A DNA stretch of 38,074 nt from Collimonas sp. OK307 (lineage in GTDB: Bacteria > Pseudomonadota > Gammaproteobacteria > Burkholderiales > Burkholderiaceae_D), in NCBI RefSeq assembly GCF_900113705.1, contig NZ_FOQI01000026.1:1-38074 (forward strand), given 5' to 3'. The notes under the pieces are model-generated. The model ran no database searches. It was given only the letters and a program-made list of their open reading frames with translations, and had not been told where the DNA came from. A program made the position numbers and the translations under genes. Positions 32,710 through 38,074 of the stretch are shown here, in pieces. The number at the start of each line of letters is the position of its first letter. Positions within the stretch are counted from its first letter, which is position 1.

Positions 32710-35136
32710 ATGCAATTCTCTGAAAGCTGGCTGCGTTCCATGGTCGATCCGAAGATGACTTCGGACGAATTGTCCCATTTGCTGACCATGTCCGGTCTCG
32801 AAGTGGAAGAGGTCGAGCCGGTTGCGCCGCCCTTTACCCATATCGTGGTCGGCCTGGTGGTCGAGACCGCCAAACATCCGAATGCCGATCGCCTGAACGT
32901 CTGCCAGGTCGATGTCGGCACCGGCACCATGCTCAATATCGTGTGCGGTGCGCCGAATGTGCGTCCCGGCCTCAAGGTTCCTTGCGCCATGGTTGGCGCC
33001 GTCCTGCCGCCCGGTGCGGATGGCAAGCCGTTCGAGATCAAGCTCGGCCAGTTGCGCGGCGTCGAGTCGCAAGGCATGCTGTGTTCAGCACGTGAATTGA
33101 AATTGTCGGAAGACCAGGGCGGCTTGCTCGAGTTGCCTGACGATGCGCCGGTCGGTCAGAATTTCCGTGATTATTACGAACTGAACGACCTCAAGTTCAC
33201 TATCAAGCTGACGCCGAACAAGGCCGATTGCCTGTCGGTGCTGGGTGTGGCGCGTGAAGTTTCGGCGCTGACCGGTACCCTGCTGAAGCAGCCGGTGTTC
33301 AAGGCTGTGGCTGCGACCATCACTGAAACCTTGCCGGTCAAGATTTCGGCGCCGGATTTGTGCGGCCGTTTCTCCGGTCGCGTGATCCGCGGCCTGAACG
33401 CCAAGGCAGCAACGCCGCATTGGATGAAGCAGCGCCTGGAGCGCAGCGGTCAGCGTTCGATTTCGGCCCTGGTCGATATTTCCAACTATGTGATGCTGGA
33501 GCTGGGCCGTCCAACGCACGTGTTCGACCTCGACAAGATCCACGGCGGCCTCGATGTCCGCTGGGGCAAGCCGGGCGAATCGCTCAAGCTGTTGAACGGT
33601 AATACTGTCAGCGTCGACGAGTGGATCGGCGTGATCGCCGATGACCGGCAAATCGAATCGCTGGCCGGCATCATGGGCGGTGACGCTACGGCGGTTTCGC
33701 TGGAAACGCAGAATATCTATCTGGAAGCCGCATTCTGGTGGCCGCAAGCGATACAGGGCCGCGCCCGTCGTTTCAATTTCTCGACCGATGCAGGTCATCG
33801 CTTCGAGCGTGGCGTCGATTTTGCGACCACGGTTGAACACATCGAGCGCATCACTGCCTTGCTGGTTGAAATTTGCGGTACGCCTGCGATCCAGATCGGT
33901 CCGATTGACGATCAAAGCGTCAACTTGCCAAAGCGCGATCCGGTCAAGATCCGTACTGCGCGTGCGGTCCGGGTCATCGGCGTGCCTTTGTCGGATAGCC
34001 AGATCGCCGACATCTTCACCCGCCTGGGCCTGGCCTTCACGCAAGAGAGCGGTGTATTTTCCGTGACGCCGCCATCGTATCGTTTCGATATCGAGATCGA
34101 GGAAGACCTGATCGAAGAAATCGCACGCGTCTACGGCTTTGAAAATATTCCGGCCTTGCCGCCGGTGGCGCCTAACGCCATGTATATCGCGCCGGAAAAC
34201 CAGCGTTCGCTGTTCACGATTCGTCGTCAGCTGGCTGACCTGGATTATCAGGAAGTGATCAATTTCAGCTTCGTCGAAGAAGCCTGGGAAGCCGATTTTG
34301 CCGGCAACCTGGCGCCAATCAAGGTGGTCAACCCGATCGCCAGCCAGATGGGCGTGATGCGTTCGACGCTGGTGGGAAGCCTGGTTGCTAACGTCAAATA
34401 CAATCTCAACCGCAAGCTGAACCGGGTCCGGATCTTTGAAACCGGCGCTGTTTACATGCGTAACCAGGAAGTCCAGAACGGCCCGCTGGCGGTGGCCGGA
34501 TACGATCAGCCTAAGCGCGTAACAGGCCTGGCTTACGGCCCGCAAGCTGACGAACAATGGGGCCAGGCCAGCCGTACCGTCGATTTTTTCGATGTGAAAG
34601 CGGATCTGGAAGCCTTGTTTGCACCTGCAGCTTTGCGTTTTGCCAAAATCGAACACGCGGCGTTGCATCCTGGCCGCTCGGCGCAAGTGCTGCTGGGCGA
34701 TCAGGTGGTCGGTTTCATCGGCGAGCTGCATCCGCGTCTGCAGCAGAAATATGAACTGCCTTTGGCGCCGGTTTTGTTCGAAGTCGACGGCTTGGCGTTG
34801 CAGCAACGGCAAGTGCCTGCTTATGTCGAAATTTCGAAATTTCCGGCCGTGGTGCGGGACCTCGCCGTGGTAGTCAAACAAGCGGTTTATGCGCAGGATT
34901 TATTGGATGTTTTTGCTGCTGAGCAGCAACAAAATCCTGCCTGCCGAATTCTGCAAGCCATTGTTTTATTTGATGAATATCATGGAAAAGGGCTGGAAAA
35001 TGACGAAAAAAGTCTTGCTTTCCGGTTTACCTTGCAAGATACTGAAAACACCCTTCAAGAAGACACCGTAGAAGCCGCCATGTCGGCTTTGATTGCGGCT
35101 GTCGGTAAGGTGCCGACAGCAAAACTGCGCACCTGA
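32710..35136 (+). CDS. pheT: Phenylalanyl-tRNA synthetase beta subunit
   Basis: The 808-residue beta subunit. The start at ATG 32710 ([14 protein letters not shown]) follows GAAGG with 9 nt spacing; the frame opens slightly earlier without homology. Domains in order: N-terminal domain and tRNA-binding OB fold (about 40-150, [19 protein letters not shown]); B3/B4 editing region; B5 DNA-binding-like fold ([20 protein letters not shown]); catalytic-like core; C-terminal anticodon-binding domain ([15 protein letters not shown]). The last 200 bp use more A/T-rich codons than the rest but remain in frame. Confidence 0.97.
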   Translation: MQFSESWLRSMVDPKMTSDELSHLLTMSGLEVEEVEPVAPPFTHIVVGLVVETAKHPNADRLNVCQVDVGTGTMLNIVCGAPNVRPGLKVPCAMVGAVLPPGADGKPFEIKLGQLRGVESQGMLCSARELKLSEDQGGLLELPDDAPVGQNFRDYYELNDLKFTIKLTPNKADCLSVLGVAREVSALTGTLLKQPVFKAVAATITETLPVKISAPDLCGRFSGRVIRGLNAKAATPHWMKQRLERSGQRSISALVDISNYVMLELGRPTHVFDLDKIHGGLDVRWGKPGESLKLLNGNTVSVDEWIGVIADDRQIESLAGIMGGDATAVSLETQNIYLEAAFWWPQAIQGRARRFNFSTDAGHRFERGVDFATTVEHIERITALLVEICGTPAIQIGPIDDQSVNLPKRDPVKIRTARAVRVIGVPLSDSQIADIFTRLGLAFTQESGVFSVTPPSYRFDIEIEEDLIEEIARVYGFENIPALPPVAPNAMYIAPENQRSLFTIRRQLADLDYQEVINFSFVEEAWEADFAGNLAPIKVVNPIASQMGVMRSTLVGSLVANVKYNLNRKLNRVRIFETGAVYMRNQEVQNGPLAVAGYDQPKRVTGLAYGPQADEQWGQASRTVDFFDVKADLEALFAPAALRFAKIEHAALHPGRSAQVLLGDQVVGFIGELHPRLQQKYELPLAPVLFEVDGLALQQRQVPAYVEISKFPAVVRDLAVVVKQAVYAQDLLDVFAAEQQQNPACRILQAIVLFDEYHGKGLENDEKSLAFRFTLQDTENTLQEDTVEAAMSALIAAVGKVPTAKLRT

Positions 35137-35251
35137 TCTGTAATTGAATGGCTTTAGTTAATGATAAAACCTGCAGCAAAATGCCGGTGCACGCGATATA
35201 CCCGCAGCACCGGCGGCCGCAATCTCAAAAAGACAGGGGCGTAACAACAGA

Positions 35252-35695
35252 ATGAATGATATGCAGACAGTAGAATTTGAATCCGTTCTGGACGCCGATC
35301 TGAATCGGGCGATGCGTGAAGCGCAAGCCCGTTCGCAGGCAGAAAAGAATTTGCCGACATTGACCAAGGCGGAACTGGCTGAACTTTTGTTTGAACAGGT
35401 TGGCCTCAACAAGCGCGAAGCCAAAGATATGGTTGAAACGTTTTTCGATGAAATCCGCGACGCGCTGGAGCGTGGCGAGTCGGTGAAATTGTCGGGTTTC
35501 GGTAATTTTCAATTGCGCGACAAGCCGCAACGTCCGGGCCGCAATCCAAAAACCGGGGAAGAAATTCCTATCACTGCGCGTCGCGTAGTGACTTTTCACG
35601 CCAGTCAAAAACTCAAGGGCATGGTTGAAGCCGCAAGCCTGCAACCAATCCAGCCTATCCAACAGTTTGCCGCCGTTCTCCAAACTAATTCATGA
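35252..35695 (+). CDS. ihfA: Integration host factor alpha subunit, with extended ends
   Basis: The DNA-bending protein IHF-alpha, which works as a heterodimer with IHF-beta in nucleoid structure and promoter architecture. The core (residues 36-126) is canonical: [44 protein letters not shown] with the intercalating Pro99, and [12 protein letters not shown]. The usual length is about 100; here the N-terminus is some 35 residues longer (acidic, helical) and the C-terminus about 20 longer (Gln-rich, [12 protein letters not shown]). A start nearer the core is not offered by a good Shine-Dalgarno sequence. Placement after pheT is standard. Confidence 0.95.
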   Translation: MNDMQTVEFESVLDADLNRAMREAQARSQAEKNLPTLTKAELAELLFEQVGLNKREAKDMVETFFDEIRDALERGESVKLSGFGNFQLRDKPQRPGRNPKTGEEIPITARRVVTFHASQKLKGMVEAASLQPIQPIQQFAAVLQTNS

Positions 35696-36099
35696 ACGAT
35701 AAAGTGAGTAAGTCCGAGCTTGTCGTATTGCCGCCGATCCCGGCCAAGCGCTATTTCACAATTGGCGAGGTTAGCGAGCTGTGCGGTGTCAAGCCGCATG
35801 TGCTGCGTTACTGGGAGCAGGAGTTTACCCAGCTTAAGCCGGTTAAACGACGTGGCAATCGTCGCTATTACCAGCACCACGAGGTGCTGTTGATTCGCCG
35901 TATCCGTGAACTGCTGTACGAACATGGCTTTACCATCAGCGGTGCTCGTAACAAGCTTGATGGCCGTCTTGGCAGCAGTGCTGAAGCCGAGCTTGCCGCC
36001 GAGCCCAAGCAAGACGAAATCAATCTTGCCGAAGTGCGTCACGAGCTGGAACAGATACTCGATTTGCTGATGCCTAAGGTAGAGCAAGCAGTTGAATGA
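35692..36099 (+). CDS. MerR-family transcriptional regulator
   Basis: A 135-residue regulator with an N-terminal MerR winged helix (about residues 20-90): [27 protein letters not shown], then [20 protein letters not shown]. The short C-terminal part is a helix without a metal-binding Cys motif, so it is not a CueR/MerR metal sensor; the domain is MlrA-like. Its ATG overlaps the ihfA stop as ATGA, so the two are translationally coupled. This partner of ihfA is conserved in betaproteobacteria, but its targets are not known to me. Confidence 0.9.
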   Translation: MNDKVSKSELVVLPPIPAKRYFTIGEVSELCGVKPHVLRYWEQEFTQLKPVKRRGNRRYYQHHEVLLIRRIRELLYEHGFTISGARNKLDGRLGSSAEAELAAEPKQDEINLAEVRHELEQILDLLMPKVEQAVE

Positions 36100-36109
36100 A
36101 TGCTGAAAA

Positions 36110-36137
36110 AAACGAGGGAGAGAAATCTCCCTTTTTT
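36110..36137 (+). terminator. Terminator of the thrS-to-merR operon
   Basis: GGGAGA/TCTCCC with loop GAAA is flanked by a run of A and followed by six T residues. Confidence 0.88.
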
Positions 36138-36218
36138 GTATTTGGGATGTTGAGTTCGGATTTTGCCTTATCCGCTTTCCATCGACCTCCATCCGCCCCT
36201 TTTATTTAATCCCCGATC

Positions 36219-36869
36219 ATGCTCAGCGACCCACGTTTTCCCAATCTATTCATCCTCAATCATCCTCTGATCCAGCATAAGCTGACGCACATGCGGAGTA
36301 AGGAAACATCTACCCGTACATTCCGTCAGCTGCTGCGTGAAATCACGCTGTTGATGGGGTATGAAATTACGCGTGACTTGCCGCTGACTACGCAGTTGAT
36401 CGAGACGCCTATGCAGAGCATGGAGGCGCCGGTGATTGCTGGGCGTAAGCTGGCGGTGGTGCCGGTGTTGCGGGCGGGGATTGGCATGAGCGATGGATTG
36501 CTGGATCTGGTGCCTTCGGCGCGGGTGGGGCATATCGGGGTGTATCGTGATCCTGCGACGCATCAGCCGGTTGAGTATCTGGTGCGTTTGCCGGATTTGG
36601 CGGAGCGTATCTTTATCGTTTGCGATCCGATGGTGGCGACTGGTAATTCTGCGGTGCACGCGGTTGATGTGCTGAAGAAGCGCGGTGTCAGCGACGAGCA
36701 AATCATTTTCCTGGCGCTGGTGGCTGCACCTGAGGGCGTGCAGGTGTTCCAGAATGCGCACCCAGGGGTCAAGCTGTATGTGGCGAGCCTGGATTCGCAC
36801 CTGGACGAACATGCGTATATCGTTCCCGGTTTAGGCGATGCCGGCGACCGCATTTTCGGCACCAAGTAA
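36219..36869 (+). CDS. upp: Uracil phosphoribosyltransferase
   Basis: A type I phosphoribosyltransferase of 216 residues that salvages uracil with PRPP to UMP. The PRPP loop is in [21 protein letters not shown], where most family members have GGSA in place of GNSA. The conserved [23 protein letters not shown] and the C-terminal [14 protein letters not shown], which binds uracil, are complete. It stands alone, 120 bp after the MerR-type gene and its terminator. The shift to G-rich third positions after 36400 is mild. Confidence 0.95.
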   Translation: MLSDPRFPNLFILNHPLIQHKLTHMRSKETSTRTFRQLLREITLLMGYEITRDLPLTTQLIETPMQSMEAPVIAGRKLAVVPVLRAGIGMSDGLLDLVPSARVGHIGVYRDPATHQPVEYLVRLPDLAERIFIVCDPMVATGNSAVHAVDVLKKRGVSDEQIIFLALVAAPEGVQVFQNAHPGVKLYVASLDSHLDEHAYIVPGLGDAGDRIFGTK

Positions 36870-36944
36870 GCCGCAACGAGGGTTCGTCGTTATTTAAAAC
36901 GTTAGCTACTCCGTGGATGCATGCCGGGGGTAGCCCGGCGGCTA

Positions 36945-36976
36945 CTGACTTTCTTTGCTTCGCCAAAGAAAGTCAG
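36945..36976. repeat. 13-bp perfect hairpin of a dispersed repeat type
   Basis: CTGACTTTCTTTG pairs with CAAAGAAAGTCAG across loop CTTCGC. A further CAAAGAAAG follows directly. Similar sequence is common in intergenic repeats of proteobacteria, as I recall. Confidence 0.7.
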
Positions 36977-37032
36977 CAAAGAAAGGGCTGGAGCATCGCT
37001 CCTGCCAAAGCCATCACCTCCGCAGGAGGTCC

Positions 37033-37126
37033 CCAAATGTGGCGCGTATCAGTCGGGTGGAAAGACCAACTCGCTGCGCTCAAACATGTCTTCCCACAAT
37101 TCCCGACTGACACGCGCCACATTTGG
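37033..37126. repeat. 25-bp inverted repeat with 44-bp loop
   Basis: The arm at 37033-37057 pairs with 37102-37126 at 24 of 25 positions (mismatch at 37048/37111). The arms begin CCAAATGTGGCGCGT and end with its complement ACGCGCCACATTTGG. Confidence 0.85.
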
Positions 37127-37143
37127 CAGCATCCCAATGCGGA
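37051..37143 (+). repeat. Left copy of the long inverted repeat
   Basis: These 93 bp match the reverse complement of 37982-38074 with mismatches only at 37131 and at the final base. Further shared stretches occur beyond (GTCAAAAGCAACTGCAACGT at about 37163). The right copy runs off the window, so its full length is unknown. Confidence 0.92.
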
Positions 37144-37206
37144 CTTCAAATTCAAAAGCCGCGTCAAAAGCAACTGCAACGTCAAAAGCAGCAACAACAT
37201 CAAAAA

Positions 37207-37266
37207 CAACTTCAACGGCAACTTCAACGGCAACTTCAACGGCAACTTCAACGGCAACTTCAACAG
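37207..37266 (+). repeat. 12-bp tandem repeat, about five units
   Basis: The unit CAACTTCAACGG occurs four times exactly and a fifth time ending AG. The right inverted copy has a different, shorter arrangement of CAACGG/CAACTTC units at the same place. Confidence 0.9.
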
Positions 37267-37288
37267 GCATTTGAAGCTAATTTGCGAC

Positions 37289-37636
37289 TCAGGGTGTACT
37301 GATTGATTTTGCTGAATAGCGACGGTTAAGTGCATCGATATGCAGCTCCGCTTGTTCCGACAACGAACCGGCAACGGCCATTGCCAGCCGCGTCAAGCGC
37401 TCGGTATCGGAGATGTTCAGCGTCGGCGGGCATGCCGGATCGCGTTCCTCCCGCGCCTGATTGCTGGCGTGGATCAAGCTCAGGCAAGTTTGAATGCCCT
37501 GTGTCATATCCAGCGTGTGCGCCAGGAATTGCATGCTTGCATCGATGCGTAATTCTTCGGTCAGCCATGAGAACGGCTGGTGATCGGCTTTAATTGGTTG
37601 TTGGGGGAATTGTGTAGACGTGTCGATGCTAGTCAT
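37289..37636 (-). CDS. Small protein of unknown function, DUF3077-like, behind a C4-like RNA
   Basis: A 115-residue soluble protein starting at 37636, with GGAG 6 nt upstream. It has no signal peptide. Two helical segments (IDASMQFLAHTLDMTQGIQTC and NISDTERLTRLAMAVAGSL) are joined by a polar, Cys-containing stretch (REERDPACPPTL). The layout recalls the DUF3077 family of unknown function, common in Pseudomonas; this is a weak resemblance. The gene has its own promoter and a long structured leader with a C4-like antisense RNA, and is bracketed by inverted repeats, which suggests a mobile or phage-derived unit. Confidence 0.6.
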   Translation of the reverse strand: MTSIDTSTQFPQQPIKADHQPFSWLTEELRIDASMQFLAHTLDMTQGIQTCLSLIHASNQAREERDPACPPTLNISDTERLTRLAMAVAGSLSEQAELHIDALNRRYSAKSISTP

Positions 37637-37684
37637 AACGAGCTCCATGCATGCAGTTAAGCCGGCTCTCGCTTCCAAACGGGA

Positions 37685-37762
37685 GGGCGGCAGGTGGCAA
37701 GGTTGGAAGACCGGCGCATACAGGAAAACCGGCAGCCCGAAGGCTCCCTACCATTGCCGCCC
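37685..37762 (-). ncRNA. C4-like antisense RNA
   Basis: On the minus strand, GGGCGGC (37762-37756) and GCCGCCC (37691-37685) form a perfect 7-bp closing stem. Inside are AGCC-UUCG-GGCU (37745-37734, a UUCG tetraloop, which marks the minus strand as the RNA) and a CCGG/CCGG stem (37732-37729/37714-37711). CTGTATGC (37723-37716) and CTTCCAA (37709-37703) are complementary to GCATACAG (37825-37818) and TTGGAAG (37840-37834) in the upstream leader, in correct antiparallel order. This matches the C4 antisense RNA of phages P1, P7 and P4-type elements as I recall it. Confidence 0.75.
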
Positions 37763-37790
37763 ATAGGGACGTACAAAGGTAACGCACAAG

Positions 37791-37810
37791 AAAAAACCGC
37801 GTGGCGCGGT
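37791..37810 (-). terminator. Terminator hairpin inside the C4-like leader
   Basis: On the minus strand ACCGCG, loop CCA, CGCGGT is followed by further T residues (six in all). It lies between the complementary target block and the C4-like fold, so it could end transcription before the gene. Confidence 0.7.
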
Positions 37811-37871
37811 CAGTGCGCTGTATGCAATCCAGGCTTCCAAACCCGATCCCTGTTTTTTTCAGAGACAACCA

Positions 37872-37900
37872 ACTATAAACGCTATTTATCGCTTCGACAA
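37872..37900 (-). promoter_or_regulatory. Promoter of the C4-like unit
   Basis: On the minus strand TTGTCG (37900-37895) is followed after 17 bp by TATAGT (37877-37872, 5 of 6 to consensus). The implied leader before the small gene is about 230 nt. Confidence 0.65.
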
Positions 37901-37981
37901 TCCAAACCTGTCCAGGCGTTCGCTGCCGTTGACGTTGTTTTTGAAGTTGCCGTTGACGTTGCAGTTGCTTTTGACGTGCCT

Positions 37982-38074
37982 TCCGCATTGGGACGCTGCC
38001 AAATGTGGCGCGTGTCAGTCGGGAATTGTGGGAAGACATGTTTGAGCGCAGCGAGTTGGTCTTTCCACCCGACT
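37982..38074 (-). repeat. Right copy of the long inverted repeat (cut by the window end)
   Basis: This is the reverse complement of 37051-37143 with near identity. It contains one arm of the 25-bp inverted repeat at about 37998-38022; the matching arm would lie just beyond the window. Confidence 0.92.

Larger units (their letters stand above)
36870..37288. other. Repeat-rich non-coding region after upp
   Basis: No credible gene is visible. The region is a mosaic of hairpins (GCCGGG near 36923, the 13-bp hairpin at 36945, GGAGC/GCTCC near 36991, ACCTCC/AGGAGGT near 37016), the 25-bp inverted repeat, the left copy of the long inverted repeat and a 12-bp tandem repeat. Its character is that of a dispersed genomic repeat. 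Confidence 0.6.
37671..37841 (-). repeat. Duplicated TTTGGAAGC target element in the C4-like leader
   Basis: On the minus strand TTTGGAAGC occurs at 37841-37833 and again at 37679-37671. The complement CTTCCAA lies between them at 37709-37703 inside the C4-like fold. Confidence 0.7.

Noticed and set aside
33085-34881. 598-residue minus-strand open frame inside pheT
   Set aside because: It is antisense to an unmistakable synthetase gene and has low-complexity Arg/Gln/His composition typical of shadows in GC-rich genes.
36138-36218. tRNA gene after the ihfA-merR pair
   Set aside because: A tRNA sometimes follows this block in betaproteobacteria, but no cloverleaf with acceptor and T-arm could be built here.
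37049-37270. Minus-strand frame coding Val-Glu-Val-Ala repeats ending in ELWEDMFERSELVFPPD
   Set aside because: The repeat comes from the 12-bp tandem DNA array, and the conserved tail lies in the long inverted repeat. In the right copy the same frame meets a stop just upstream, so a real protein is not supported.
36870-37270. CRISPR array
   Set aside because: The repeats are a short 12-bp tandem array without unique spacers, and there are no cas genes.

Overview
The window reads as chromosomal DNA of a betaproteobacterium, most likely Oxalobacteraceae (Collimonas- or Herbaspirillum-like). The basis is GC-rich coding sequence, the block thrS-infC-rpmI-rplT-pheS-pheT-ihfA-merR, and the best family resemblances of the proteins. 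The genus is inference; no database search was possible.

Layout. 1-213: 3' end of an aldehyde dehydrogenase, probably phosphonoacetaldehyde dehydrogenase, with a terminator. 382-1866: a small unknown gene, then alanine dehydrogenase behind two mutually complementary hairpins. 1941-8783: an L-idonate/D-gluconate locus with a LacI-type repressor (minus strand) and the divergent run gntP, gluconokinase, gluconate 5-dehydrogenase, L-idonate 5-dehydrogenase, ending in a cold-shock/DUF1294 membrane protein. A near-perfect GntR-type operator sits at the gntP promoter. 8866-10593: small secreted or unknown proteins and a cspA-type gene. 10855-14900 (minus): trehalose synthesis otsB-GH15-otsA. 15027-17720 (minus): a small unknown gene, pssA, an anchored msrA, and a NudK-like Nudix hydrolase. 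17812-21430: a DeoR-family regulator, an exported protein, a GNAT acetyltransferase, SoxR with a soxbox, and two small exported proteins.

22060-27821 encodes a tripartite RND efflux system. Its inner-membrane pump reading frame is interrupted by one in-frame TAG at codon 156. The 629-bp region before it has two clusters of 11-bp-spaced GTCA repeats, one laid out like a Pho-box promoter.

27822-36099 is the translation operon. thrS is preceded by a 13-codon leader peptide with four consecutive Thr codons and a Rho-independent terminator, which is classic attenuator architecture not usually associated with thrS. infC appears to start at AUA. rpmI has a hairpin inserted between its Shine-Dalgarno sequence and its start codon. 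upp follows in its own unit.

36890-38074 is accessory in character. Two inverted copies of a repeat of at least 93 bp bracket a small minus-strand gene. Its 5' leader has a good promoter, a terminator hairpin, and a folded RNA closely resembling the phage C4 antisense RNA, including two ordered complementarities to the upstream leader. This C4-like islet is the most unusual feature of the window.
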